64,000 nucleotides of DNA from CAVXEF01 sp963827315 (GTDB lineage: Bacteria > Planctomycetota > Phycisphaerae > Sedimentisphaerales > Anaerobacaceae): positions 372,001 to 436,000 of the forward strand of contig CAWHAL010000002.1 of the NCBI GenBank assembly GCA_963827315.1. Reading direction: 5' to 3'. Position numbers and translations under genes: made by a program. How positions within the stretch are numbered: the stretch's first letter is position 1; every line of letters begins with the position of its first letter. The notes beneath the pieces were generated by a model that was not told the DNA's origin, made no database searches, and saw nothing but the letters and a program-made list of their open reading frames with translations. Positions 33,964 through 43,800 of this stretch are shown here, one piece after another.

Positions 33964-33990
33964 TCCGCCAGAGGCGGATAAATTTTTTTG
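33964..33990 (+). terminator. Rho-independent terminator-like hairpin
   Basis: ATCCGCC-AGA-GGCGGAT forms a 7-bp stem with a three-base loop, followed by AAATTTTTTT. The T-run places it on the plus strand. It follows a doubtful ORF, so what it terminates is unclear. Confidence 0.65.
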
Positions 33991-34105
33991 GGGGGTTCGG
34001 GGCCGAAACCGGGTTAAAACCGCCCACGATGCTGTTGCCTGGTCCCAGTATGTGTGTGGATAGGGCTTATAACAGCAAGATATGAGGTGAGGTTTTGGGG
34101 GTGGT

Positions 34106-34279
34106 TCAGTGGCCGGTAATTCTTAGCACAGCCAGAATGGCGGTAAGGCACAGCAGCAGCAGGGCTGCTCTTAGTATTCGCAGACTCCATGTTTTGGGCT
34201 CTACAACTCGCCAGATAAAGCCCCAAAGTGCTGCGATGAATATCATTCGCAAAAAAAAGTCAGCTGTACTTCCAAGCAT
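34106..34279 (-). CDS. Possible 57-residue membrane protein
   Basis: 57-aa frame starting MLGSTADFFLRMIFIAALWGFIWRVV and ending LAVLRITGH. Two hydrophobic helices (about residues 8-25 and 36-52) flank a short polar link with Pro and Trp. The composition is typical of a real small inner-membrane protein, and the sequence is not a shadow of a larger gene. No good ribosome-binding site is seen. No family recognised. Confidence 0.4.
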   Translation of the reverse strand: MLGSTADFFLRMIFIAALWGFIWRVVEPKTWSLRILRAALLLLCLTAILAVLRITGH

Positions 34280-34749
34280 AGCTACAGTATAACCTATTTT
34301 AACATTTTAAGTCAAGCAAAAAGTACCCATTTTAACACAAGGGCACTTAGAATTACCAAATCTGGGGGCAGATAAGCACCATACCGTTAGCCACTGCATA
34401 TGTTCTAATTTTTTTTTGTGTCTTATGGTTCAGGATGTCTCTGTAATTTCCTGCAACTTTTGGTTTGGCGTGCCGAGTGCATGGCAAAAGCTGCTAAAAC
34501 TTGTCAGCGGATTCCCCGGTGGGTGGTTTGTGCTCCAGCGTGGTAGTTCAGCCGTGATTTCAGTACTGGAAATGCGGTTTTGGAGTGTTTTTCCTTAATA
34601 GACTAAGTAAGTGGAATTTTTGGATGGATGATAGTCCTGGTATTTTAGGCATAAATACTAAAGTAATTTGAAAACATAAGCCGAATAAGAAAGCCAGGAA
34701 GTGTGTAATTTCACGGTGTTTTATGGTTAATTTTTTAGGAGAGTAAACA
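34280..34749. other. Intergenic region without a supported gene
   Basis: 470 bases in which I see no credible gene, tRNA or repeat. The frame at 34416-34598 is short and without a family. AGGAGAG at 34737-34743 is the ribosome-binding site of the following small gene. Confidence 0.4.
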
Positions 34750-34983
34750 ATGCGTTTTCTGGAAGAGACAAGAAAGTGGCTTGGCGAGATTACTGAGATT
34801 GCTCTGTTGTTGATTGCCCTTGGGATTGCGGTTGAAATCCTTTTCGGTCAATCGGTTCCTTTCTTTGGGACAGTTGTCAGCAATCTGACGGCGTTGATAG
34901 GCAGCCTTGGTCAAAATGGGCTTGTTGGTTTGATAGCTCTGGGCATCATTCTCTTCTTGTTTAGAAAGAAAGCTGTTGCCTAA
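34750..34983 (+). CDS. Small two-helix membrane protein
   Basis: 77-aa protein beginning MRFLEETRKWLGEITEI. Two hydrophobic helices (about 18-33 and 55-72) follow an amphipathic start, and the C-terminus is basic (FRKKAVA). A good site (TTAGGAGAG) precedes the ATG. No family recognised. A perfect 10-bp inverted repeat follows 25 bases after the stop, consistent with a single-gene transcription unit. Confidence 0.6.
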   Translation: MRFLEETRKWLGEITEIALLLIALGIAVEILFGQSVPFFGTVVSNLTALIGSLGQNGLVGLIALGIILFLFRKKAVA

Positions 34984-35007
34984 AGTGCATCGTTTGATGC
35001 TCTCAGA

Positions 35008-35046
35008 AGTGGCGCAGATTGAGATTTCGGTAAGAACTGCGCCACT
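35008..35046. terminator. Perfect 10-bp hairpin after the small membrane gene
   Basis: AGTGGCGCAG (35008-35017) and CTGCGCCACT (35037-35046) are exact complements with a 19-base loop. No T-run follows, so it is a candidate terminator or structured 3' end. Confidence 0.45.
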
Positions 35047-35137
35047 GTGGGCAGGACGACATTAAGTTCTTCCGTTGCAATATGGGTTGGTTTTCAGAAC
35101 TCAGCAGATATTAGCATGTTCATTTCTGAGATGCCGG

Positions 35138-35878
35138 CTACCGGGGCCAGTCAATACCACTGATGCCGTGTATTGTCAGGTTTGGGTTCGGACAGTCATC
35201 GTGGGCCAGCCGGATATCTTCAGCCTTTAGGAACCGTATCTGCCCGTCAGCGAACAGATAATTTCGGCTCCCCACAGTGCACCACCAGCCACCATCATTG
35301 TCCACACGCAAATGATTGCTGAGCCATTCGCCCATTAGAATCTTAGCTGATGGTTTAGCCACATTAAAAAACTTTTGGCCTACTGGGGGTAAAGATGTGC
35401 CCCAAGGGTCACCGTTTTTGCCCATATAATCAATGTGCTCAGGGGTGTGATAAAAAGTCATTGAATAGGCATAGCTTGTCGACTCATATTTTTCCTTGCT
35501 TACGCGGTCTTGTGGACAATACAAAACCGATGGGTTATTTGCATCGATATTGCCGCCCAGATATGGTTCGACAAAGGGACGCCATTTTCTTCCCGGCCAT
35601 AAACAGTAGTTCGGGTCATCAGAGCAGGGATATGTATCATTATTCATATCCATGTACATCCGAACAGCCAAATCAATCTGCTTCAGGTTCGAAGCACACT
35701 TCAGCCGATACGCCATAGAACGGGCTTTGGATAGTGACGGCATAAGTATCGAGAGCAAAAGTGCGATAACAGCGATGACGACGAGCAGTTCGATAAGAGT
35801 AAAACCACGCCCGGGTGTTTTCGGTGTTGGCTTGAGGGTATAGAAGTTCCCCACAGGCTTTTTTCGTTTGATTTTCAT
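35138..35878 (-). CDS. Prepilin-like protein with N-terminal methylation motif
   Basis: 246-aa protein of the planctomycete and lentisphaeral type: a basic leader, then GRGFTLIELLVVIAVIALLLSILMPSL with the prepilin peptidase site G/FTLIE. A globular part follows with ALPHYMDMN-like YMDMNNDTYPCSDD and a C-terminal NYLFADGQIRFLK. The related H-x9-DG signature has its DG but T in place of the His. Such proteins are very numerous in planctomycetes and their function is not known. It is the last gene of the unit, 17 bases from glmS. Confidence 0.82.
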   Translation of the reverse strand: MKIKRKKPVGNFYTLKPTPKTPGRGFTLIELLVVIAVIALLLSILMPSLSKARSMAYRLKCASNLKQIDLAVRMYMDMNNDTYPCSDDPNYCLWPGRKWRPFVEPYLGGNIDANNPSVLYCPQDRVSKEKYESTSYAYSMTFYHTPEHIDYMGKNGDPWGTSLPPVGQKFFNVAKPSAKILMGEWLSNHLRVDNDGGWWCTVGSRNYLFADGQIRFLKAEDIRLAHDDCPNPNLTIHGISGIDWPR

Positions 35879-35895
35879 TATTACCAGTATGGCTT

Positions 35896-37764
35896 TTATT
35901 CAACCGTAACGCTTTTTGCAAGATTTCGCGGCTTGTCAACGTCGTGGCCTCGCAGAACAGCGGCGTGATAGGCCAGAAGCTGCAGCGGAACAACTGTCAG
36001 CATTGGCTGGAGGAACTCCGGCGCGTCCGGAACGCTGATTAGATGGTCTGCCAGTCGTGTTATGTTTTTGTCGCCCTCGGTAGCCACGACTATAGTTTTT
36101 CCGCCCCGCGCCCGTACCTCCTCGATGTTGCCCATAGTTTTGTCGTACTGCGGCCCAGCTGTGGCAATGAAAACCGCCGGCATACCATCGACAATCAAAG
36201 CGATTGGACCGTGCTTCATCTCCGCAGCCGGCAGGCCCTCAGCGTGAATATAGCTTATCTCTTTGAGCTTCAGTGCCCCTTCGAGGGCAACCGGGTAATT
36301 AAATCCTCGGCCCAGGAAGAGCCAGTTGTTCCTGTCGATGTTCGCTTCAGCGATTTTTTTGATATGGTCGGATTGTTCCAGTATTTGGCTTATCTTTTCC
36401 GGTATTTGCAAAAGTTCATCCATATATCGGCTGGTTTCGTTGCTGCCTATAAGTCTCCTTCTGCCCAGTTCAATCGCCAGCATTGTTAGTACTGCCACCT
36501 GGGCGGTGAATGCCTTTGTGCTGGCCACCCCTATCTCCGGGCCCGCGTGCAGATATACCCCTGCGTCGGCTGCTCGCGCAATCGATGAGCCAACAACATT
36601 AACAATCCCCAATACAACCGCCCCTCGCTCTTTTGCCTGCTCGACTGCCGCGAGTGTGTCAGCGGTTTCTCCCGATTGGCTTATCGATATAACCACCGTT
36701 CCGTCTTCGATGATGGGGTTGCGGTATCGGAATTCGCTGGCGTATTCGGTCTCGGTCGGGATGCGTGAGAGCTGCTCAAACAGGAATTCGCCGACCAGGG
36801 CGGCGTGGAAAGCCGTCCCGCAGGCCGTTAGAATAAGCCGCTTGGTGCGAGTGAGCTCGCGCAGATGAGAAGATACGCCTCCGAGTATGATTTTACCAGC
36901 CTGTTTATCGACTCGGCCTCCCATGCAGGTGCTCAGGACCCTCGGCTGCTCGAAAATCTCTTTAAGCATGTGATGCGGGAAGCCGTCCAATTCGATTTGG
37001 TTTAATGAAAACTCGATCTCCTCCAGCTCTTTCGCTACGGTGATATTGTCAATCGTCTTGGTATTGAATCCTTCCGGACCGATGGTAACCATTTCGTTAT
37101 CGGCAAGGTATATTGCCTGCGTTGTGTGTTCTACAATGGCGGCGGCGTCCGACGCGAGGATGTATTCATTGTCGCCCACACCTAAAATCAGGGGACTCCC
37201 TTTCTTTGCGCCGATGAGAGTCTCCGGAAAGTCCGCACAAACGATTGCGAGCCCATAAGTGCCGTGCAGTTCGGCGAGTGCGCGCTGAACCGCCCACTCG
37301 AATTTACTCTGGCCGTCCGGCCGCCTTTTTTGTTTGTCGCCGTCACCTTTAGTGTAGAAGTAGCCGATGAGGTTTGATATCACTTCCGTGTCGGTTTCGC
37401 TTACAAACGTGGCGCCCTCGTTTTGCAGCCAGGTCTTCAGTGTGCTGTAGTTTTCGATAATGCCGTTATGAACAACGGCTATTTTGCCGGTGTAGTCCGG
37501 ATGCGGATGTGCGTTGATGGTGTTCGGCGCACCGTGCGTTGCCCAGCGTGTGTGCCCTATACCGAGCACATCGCTGCTTTTTGGCTCGTCGAGGATTTTT
37601 TCAAGTGCGCTGATTCTGCCGCTGGTTTTTTTGATTTTTATTGCGCCTCTGCTGAGCAGTGCCACGCCGGCCGAATCATATCCCCGGTACTCCAGCCGCT
37701 TCAATCCTTCTACAAGAATCGGCTGTGCAGCTTTTTTACCAAGATAAGCGACTATTCCACACAT
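35896..37764 (-). CDS. glmS: Glucosamine-6-phosphate synthase
   Basis: Makes glucosamine 6-phosphate from fructose 6-phosphate and glutamine, first step to UDP-GlcNAc for peptidoglycan and LPS. The 622-aa protein starts MCGIVAYLG with the nucleophilic Cys2 of the glutaminase domain, followed by RLEYRGYDSAGVAL, IGHTRWATHG and HNGIIENY. Two SIS domains follow (ACGTAFHAAL, ISQSGETADTLAA, KAFTAQVAVLTMLA, AEMKHGPIALI) and the C-terminal PRNLAKSVTVE. It lies 104 bases from divergent hisH and is followed by the prepilin-like gene. Confidence 0.97.
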   Translation of the reverse strand: MCGIVAYLGKKAAQPILVEGLKRLEYRGYDSAGVALLSRGAIKIKKTSGRISALEKILDEPKSSDVLGIGHTRWATHGAPNTINAHPHPDYTGKIAVVHNGIIENYSTLKTWLQNEGATFVSETDTEVISNLIGYFYTKGDGDKQKRRPDGQSKFEWAVQRALAELHGTYGLAIVCADFPETLIGAKKGSPLILGVGDNEYILASDAAAIVEHTTQAIYLADNEMVTIGPEGFNTKTIDNITVAKELEEIEFSLNQIELDGFPHHMLKEIFEQPRVLSTCMGGRVDKQAGKIILGGVSSHLRELTRTKRLILTACGTAFHAALVGEFLFEQLSRIPTETEYASEFRYRNPIIEDGTVVISISQSGETADTLAAVEQAKERGAVVLGIVNVVGSSIARAADAGVYLHAGPEIGVASTKAFTAQVAVLTMLAIELGRRRLIGSNETSRYMDELLQIPEKISQILEQSDHIKKIAEANIDRNNWLFLGRGFNYPVALEGALKLKEISYIHAEGLPAAEMKHGPIALIVDGMPAVFIATAGPQYDKTMGNIEEVRARGGKTIVVATEGDKNITRLADHLISVPDAPEFLQPMLTVVPLQLLAYHAAVLRGHDVDKPRNLAKSVTVE

Positions 37765-37868
37765 TTGTTATTTACTCTTTACGATTCACTATTTATTATT
37801 GTTTGAGATTTTTGCAGAATTCTGATTTTCTGATGATAAATGCTGAATAGTTAATCGTCAATAAAATT

Positions 37869-38480
37869 ATGATAGTTGTTATCGATTACAGCGTGGGAAA
37901 CGTCAGGAGCGTCTGTAATGCGTTTGTGCACATAGGCTGCGACGTGAGGCTTAGCCGGGCGGTTCGCGATATTGAAAGTGCCTGCGGCCTTGTTCTGCCG
38001 GGTGTTGCCGCCTTCGGCTATGCAGTGAACGCTCTGGGAGCTCTTTCTGAGTCGATAAAAGAGGTCGCTTTGGCGGGTAAGCCGCTTTTGGGTATTTGTG
38101 TCGGCTACCAGATGCTTTTTGACCAGAGCAGCGAATACGGCTTACATAAGGGGCTGGGATTAGTTCGCGGCAATGTTACTGCCATCCCTGCCGGAAGGAC
38201 AATTCCGCATATGGGCTGGAATCTGGTGAAACTGCCGGAAGGTATGGATTTGTTTGCCGGTCTGGGAGGAGAAAAGCACTTTTATTTCGCACATTCTTTT
38301 TATGCCGACGTTGCCGACGCCCAGGCAAAAATTGCATACACCGATTACGGCTTTGATATGCCAGCTTCGGTGCAGAAGGCGAATATTTATGGTGTGCAGT
38401 TTCATCCTGAAAAGAGCAGTAAAGCCGGCTTGAAAGTCCTGAAGAACTTTGCCGAAATCTGCAAAAGGGAAAAACGCTGA
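37869..38480 (+). CDS. hisH: Imidazole glycerol phosphate synthase, glutaminase subunit
   Basis: 203-aa HisH, supplying ammonia to HisF in histidine and purine-linked AICAR synthesis. It has the class-I amidotransferase triad: Cys in LLGICVGYQMLFD (about 79), His in GVQFHPEKS and Glu two residues on. VIDYSVGNVRSV opens the chain. The stop overlaps the hisF start by one base (TGATG), so both subunits are co-translated. Confidence 0.97.
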   Translation: MIVVIDYSVGNVRSVCNAFVHIGCDVRLSRAVRDIESACGLVLPGVAAFGYAVNALGALSESIKEVALAGKPLLGICVGYQMLFDQSSEYGLHKGLGLVRGNVTAIPAGRTIPHMGWNLVKLPEGMDLFAGLGGEKHFYFAHSFYADVADAQAKIAYTDYGFDMPASVQKANIYGVQFHPEKSSKAGLKVLKNFAEICKREKR

Positions 38481-39244
38481 TGCTGACTAAAAGAATCATT
38501 CCCTGTCTTGACGTTAAAGATAACCGCGTGGTTAAGGGTGTCAAATTTCTGAACCTGCGTGACGCCGGCGACCCTGTCGAACTCGGCGCAAGATACAGCG
38601 GCGAGGGTGCCGATGAGCTGGTGTTTCTGGATATCACTGCCACCATCCGCTTTCGTAAGACAATAGTTGAACTTGTCGAAGAGGTCGCGGAAAACGTCTT
38701 TATTCCGTTTACAGTAGGTGGCGGCATGCAAACAGTCGAACAAATGGATGAGATACTGCGAAGCGGGGCAGATAAGGTTTCAATAAATACCGCTGCTGTT
38801 GGGAATCCTGATTTGCTCACCGAGGCGGCGGAGCGTTTCGGCAGTCAGTGCGTCGTACTGGCGATTGACGCCCGCCGCTCAAAAGATAGAAGTGGTCATT
38901 GGCAGGTCTGCGTAAAAGCCGGCTCGCAGCCGACGGATATTGATGTGGTCGAGTGGGCCGCTAAAGGCGAGAGGTTAGGCGCCGGTGAAATCCTGCTGAC
39001 CTCGATGGATGCCGACGGCACAAAGACAGGTTACGATAATGAATTAAATAGAGCCGTTACCGACGCCGTCAATATCCCCGTAATCGCATCCGGCGGAGCC
39101 GGCACACTCGAGCATCTCTACGATGCCATTGTCAAAGGCGGTGCAGATGCCGTTTTGATGGCCTCAATTACACATTTTGAAAATTACACCATAAAGCAGA
39201 TGAAAGAATATCTTGTCAGCCGTGGAATACCGATGAACCTGTAG
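38480..39244 (+). CDS. hisF: Imidazole glycerol phosphate synthase, cyclase subunit
   Basis: 254-aa TIM-barrel HisF. The active-site Asp is in RIIPCLDVKDNRVVKGVKF (11) and the second in LTSMDADGTKTGYD (about 130-ish), and the phosphate-binding GGGMQ and ASGGAGTLEHLYDA loops are intact. It forms the ammonia-channelling complex with HisH, whose gene overlaps by one base. No other histidine genes lie here. Confidence 0.97.
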   Translation: MLTKRIIPCLDVKDNRVVKGVKFLNLRDAGDPVELGARYSGEGADELVFLDITATIRFRKTIVELVEEVAENVFIPFTVGGGMQTVEQMDEILRSGADKVSINTAAVGNPDLLTEAAERFGSQCVVLAIDARRSKDRSGHWQVCVKAGSQPTDIDVVEWAAKGERLGAGEILLTSMDADGTKTGYDNELNRAVTDAVNIPVIASGGAGTLEHLYDAIVKGGADAVLMASITHFENYTIKQMKEYLVSRGIPMNL

Positions 39245-39276
39245 TCTAAAAGTTCATCTCTGCTCGGGGGCTTGTT

Positions 39277-40617
39277 TTAATTTTTGTTCAGCAGTCTTTT
39301 TTTTCGCAGGATGTGGAAGTAATGCTGGGCAAAGCGGTGCGCTTCGTCGCGAACATACTGGAGCAGCTTGAGAGTCGGTGAAGTTCTGGGTAGTTTCAAC
39401 GGTTTATTGCTGCTCTGTAAGAAGATTTCTTCTTCTTTTTTGGCGATGGCGGCAATTTTAGGAATCGGCGCATTCATTTCTTTGAATGCTTTTTCAGCGG
39501 CCCTTAGATGGCCGAGGCCGCCATCGATTAAGACAAGGTCGGGCCAGAGTTCTTCTCCCGCCAGGGCGTATTTGTATCTTCGTTTGACGACCTCGGCTAT
39601 CATAGCGTAATCGTCGATGCCTTTGACGGTCTTTATTTTGAAGCGACGATAGCCGCTTTTGAATGGCCTTCCGTCGATGAATTTGACTAATGAGCCGACC
39701 GATTCGGCCCCAGCGATATTTGCGACGTCGATACCCTCAATGATTCTAACTGGTTCAGCTTTCTGCAGTATTTTCTGCAGTTTTTCGAGGGCTTCGGTTG
39801 GTTCTGCCGCGAATACTTCCGGCTGGATGTCTTCGTCAGGGGTGCCTCGGCGGTCGAGGCGTTCAATCAGCCGGATGCGGTCGCGGAACATCGCTGCCTT
39901 TTCATAATCCATCGTCGATGACGCCTCGCTCATCTGCCTTTTCAATTGTCGAAGAATGGTCGAGCGTTTTGATTGAAGAAACTTAATCAGGTCCTTGATG
40001 ATGTTTCTGTACTGCGGCTTTTCGATTTTTGCTCCGCAGGGTGCGGTACACTGCCTTATGTTGTAGAGGATGCAGGGCCTAAAGAACCTGCGTTTATCGT
40101 CGTCGGCGCGGATGTCGAGATTGCAGCTTCGAAACTTGAATATTTTCTGCAGCTCGACAAAAACGGCCCGCAGGTCTTTTGCGCTTGCAAATGGGCCAAA
40201 CAGCCGGCTGCCGCTTGTGCGGGGTTTGCGGGTGATGTAAGCGCCTGGGAAATCGTCCGATGTCGTAATCTCCAGATAAGGAAACGTTTTGTCGTCGACA
40301 AGGTCGGTATTGTAGGGCGGACGGATGTCTTTTATCAGCCGGGCCTCCTTTAACATCGCATCCACTTCGTTTGGGGTTTCGAGGAAGTCAACAGCTTCGA
40401 CTTTGCTTATCATCTCGGCGATTTTGGGCCCACGGGAGGAAGCGATGTCGCAGCCCGGCTGAAAGTAGCTGGAAACGCGGCTGCGCAGGTTCTTAGCTTT
40501 GCCGATATAAAGGACCTTATCTGTCGGCCCTTTCATAAAGTAAAGGCCGGGGCCTGTTGGGAAGTCTTTTATTTGCCGGCGAATCGCCTCGAGTTTGGTT
40601 TCGATTTTGGCTGACAT
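39277..40617 (-). CDS. uvrC: UvrC-type excinuclease subunit without HhH domain
   Basis: UvrC makes both incisions in nucleotide excision repair with UvrA and UvrB. The 446-aa protein has the N-terminal GIY-YIG nuclease (TGPGLYFMKGPTDKVLYIGKAKNLRSR), the Cys-rich middle, the UvrB-binding UVR helix (MDYEKAAMFRDRIRLIERL), and the C-terminal RNase H-like nuclease (GIDVANIAGAES, LVLIDGGLGHLRAAEKA, VRDEAHRFAQHYF). The tandem helix-hairpin-helix DNA-binding domain that normally follows (family length about 600) is absent: the chain stops after LLNKN. The stop is at 39277, and no neighbouring frame continues it. Loss of the HhH domain should weaken 5' incision, unless another protein supplies it. Confidence 0.9.
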   Translation of the reverse strand: MSAKIETKLEAIRRQIKDFPTGPGLYFMKGPTDKVLYIGKAKNLRSRVSSYFQPGCDIASSRGPKIAEMISKVEAVDFLETPNEVDAMLKEARLIKDIRPPYNTDLVDDKTFPYLEITTSDDFPGAYITRKPRTSGSRLFGPFASAKDLRAVFVELQKIFKFRSCNLDIRADDDKRRFFRPCILYNIRQCTAPCGAKIEKPQYRNIIKDLIKFLQSKRSTILRQLKRQMSEASSTMDYEKAAMFRDRIRLIERLDRRGTPDEDIQPEVFAAEPTEALEKLQKILQKAEPVRIIEGIDVANIAGAESVGSLVKFIDGRPFKSGYRRFKIKTVKGIDDYAMIAEVVKRRYKYALAGEELWPDLVLIDGGLGHLRAAEKAFKEMNAPIPKIAAIAKKEEEIFLQSSNKPLKLPRTSPTLKLLQYVRDEAHRFAQHYFHILRKKRLLNKN

Positions 40618-40825
40618 ATCGTTATCTTAACATCATCGTGAAATTGTTTAAAACATAATGGGCTTTGTGAAAAAATTTCATTCGTAGGTTCAATTAACAC
40701 AAGGACTAAGGGAAAAGTTAAGAAATTTGGGGAAAAATCCGCTTTTTGCCTTTGCAGCCGGTAGCTAAATCGAATAAACTCCCATCTTGGTCTTTCGACT
40801 GTATAACTATATGTTGTTTTTTCAA

Positions 40826-40854
40826 TTGCACTTTTACTATACATTGTGTATAAT
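40826..40854 (+). promoter_or_regulatory. Predicted promoter of nrdJ
   Basis: TTGCAC (40826-40831), 17 bases, then a perfect TATAAT (40849-40854). Transcription would begin about 14 bases before the nrdJ ATG. A palindrome ATACA-TTG-TGTAT (40839-40851) overlaps the -10 and could be an operator, but it does not clearly match the paired NrdR box. GGAGG at 40863-40867 is the ribosome-binding site. Confidence 0.55.
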
Positions 40855-40874
40855 TATAGCATGGAGGCTTCCAA

Positions 40875-43800
40875 ATGTCTCGGCGATATAGTCCCAAAAA
40901 TCATTTCAGGGGCCACAGAAGCCGCCCTGAAACGGCTACAGAGGCTGCCCCTTCGAAGGGCTTGAGAGTAGAGCAATTCTTTTCTGCCGCGGGGGTCAAT
41001 CCATTTGACCAGCTCGAGTGGGAGGTTCGCTCCGCCAAGATTCTGGATGACAACGGCCAGACGATTTTCGAGCAGAATAATATCGAGGTTCCGACCACCT
41101 GGAGCCAGCTGGCGACAAAGGTTGTGGCGAGCAAGTACTTTTACGGTGATATCGAGTCGGACCAGCGGGAACATTCAGTAAGGCAGCTTGTGCATCGTGT
41201 CTGCTGGACTATCGCACAGAGGGGCAAAAAGGACGGCTATTTCGCCAGCGATGAGGACGCCGAGAACTTCTACAATGAGCTGACGTGGCTGTGCGTGAAC
41301 CAGTATGGGGCGTTCAATTCGCCGGTATGGTTCAATGTGGGTCTTTTTGATGTCTATGGTGTTGGGGGCAGCAAACACAATTTCCACTGGGACCCCCGGC
41401 ACAAGAAAGCTGTCGTATGCGATAATAGTTACGAATATCCACAGGCCTCAGCCTGTTTTATCCAGTCGGTCAAGGACTCGATGGAAGATATAATGCGCTT
41501 AGCGACAAGCGAGGCGATGCTTTTCAAGCACGGTTCTGGTACAGGGACAGACCTTTCGACCCTTCGAAGCAGCAAAGAAAAACTTTCAGGCGGCGGCAAG
41601 CCATCCGGGCCGTTGAGTTTTATGAGGGTCTATGACCAGATAGCGGCGGTAATCAAATCGGGCGGAAAAACCCGCCGCGCAGCCAAGATGCAGTCACTGA
41701 AGGTTGACCACCCCGATATTAAGGAATTTATTACCTGCAAGACCGAGGAAGAGAAAAAGGCGTGGGCTCTTGTTGAGGCCGGCTACAATGGTGAGCACAA
41801 CGGTGAAGCGTACGATAGTGTGATGTTCCAGAATTCGAACTTGTCGGTGCGTGTTACCGATGAGTTTATGCAGGCGGTGGAGAGAGATGACAAGTGGGTC
41901 ACGCATGCCGTTACGACAGGCGAGAAGGTGGGCGAATATTCTGCCCGTGAGCTTATGGAGCTTATTGCCGAAGGCACACGGATTTGCGGCGACCCGGGCC
42001 TGCAGTACCACAGCACAATAAATCGCTGGCACACGTGTCCGAATTCGGGGCCGATTAACGCCTCAAACCCGTGCAGCGAGTATATGTTCATCGACGATTC
42101 AGCCTGCAATCTGGCCTCGCTGAATCTTATGAAGTTCCGCGGAGAAGACGGTTCATTTGACGTTAATAGTTTTAAGAAGGCGGTCAGGATATTCATTATC
42201 GCTCAGGAGATATTAGTCGACAACGGCAGTTATCCGGACGAGTCGATTACCGCCAACAGTCATCGTTTTCGTCCGCTCGGCCTTGGCTATGCGAATCTGG
42301 GCTCTTTTGTTATGAGTCTGGCACTTGGTTATGATTCCGACCAGGCCAGGGTGATAGCTGCGGCGGTAAGCGCCATAATGACCGCAGCGGCCTACTCAGC
42401 CAGTACGGAGATAGCATCAGTAAAGGGGCCGTTTGAGAAATTCGGCGAGAATAGAGATACCATGCTGAAGGTCATAAATATGCATCGCCAGCATGCCTAT
42501 GATATTCCGGAATCACATTGTCCCGATTATTTGCGCAACGCCGCAAAAGACACCTGGGATGAGGTCCTTGATGCCGGCAGCAAAGTCGGTTTCAGGAACG
42601 CACAGGTCACCGTGCTTGCTCCGACGGGTACGATTGGCTTTATGATGGATTGCGATACGACCGGCGTTGAGCCGGATATCGCACTGGTCAAATACAAATT
42701 GTTGGCCGGCGGCGGGATGCTCAAGCTTGTCAACAAGACCGTGCCGATGGCCCTGGAGCGGCTTGGTTATAGTGCCGAGGACATCAAGTCGATTTGCGAC
42801 TGTATAGATAAAAATGAGACGATAGAGGGTGCGCCAAAGCTGAATGCGGGCCATTTGCCGGTGTTCGACTGCGCCTTTAAGCCGCGTAACGGCAAAAGGT
42901 GCATCCATTATATGGCTCATCTGAAAATGATGGCGGCGGTCCAGCCGTTCATTTCCGGCGCTATCAGCAAGACCATAAATATGCCCAAGGAAAGTACGAC
43001 TGAGCAGATTGCCCAGGCCTATACTGAAGGCTGGAAGTTGGGGTTAAAGGCGGTGGCGATTTATCGCGATTGCTCCAAGAGGCTTCAGCCGGTTTCCACT
43101 AAGAGATACAAAGCTGCCAAGGCTGCCGAAGAGGCTGAGCAGTTCAGGCCGTTCAGGCGCAGGCTGCCGGACACCCGAAAAAGTATAACCCATAAATTTT
43201 CCGTTGCGGGGCACGAGGGTTATCTTACGGTCGGCCTGTATGAGGATGGTCAGCCCGGTGAGCTGTTTATCACCATGGCCAAGGAAGGCAGCACCGTCGG
43301 CGGGCTTATGGATGTTATAGGCACCTGCACCTCGATGGCACTGCAGTACGGCGTGCCTTTAGTCACGTTGGTTGACAAATTCCGGCACGCGCGGTTCGAG
43401 CCGTCAGGGATGACGTCGAACAGGGACATACCGTTTGCCAAGAGTCTGATTGATTATATTTTCTGCTGGCTTGGTTGCCAGTTCATACCGGGTTATGCCG
43501 AGAAAAATATCCCGAATCGAACGGACGGAGCAGACCCGGCGGAAAACAAAAATACCACGACAGCCAGGCAGTTGGTCGAAAAGACCAAGGATTTGGCCAA
43601 AAAGATTGCCGAGGCCAAGGCCACGATGAAGACCAAACCCGAGGAGGAAGAGGAATTTTCGGAGGAAAAGCCGACCTCTGGAGCTTCGGCAGGCAGATTT
43701 AGTGACCTTGTGAGTCGAATCAGCAGTTTCATAGGCACAGCGGTTTCCGAGACAGCCGGCCCATCGCAGGCCGAGGCGAAGGTTATGCAGCAGTTCAACG

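Noticed and set aside
33791..33990. Miniature transposable element
   Set aside because: Inverted repeats exist, but there is no target-site duplication and no second copy in the window.
40618..40874. Cobalamin riboswitch before nrdJ
   Set aside because: No B12-box-like sequence was found; an ordinary promoter lies right before the gene.
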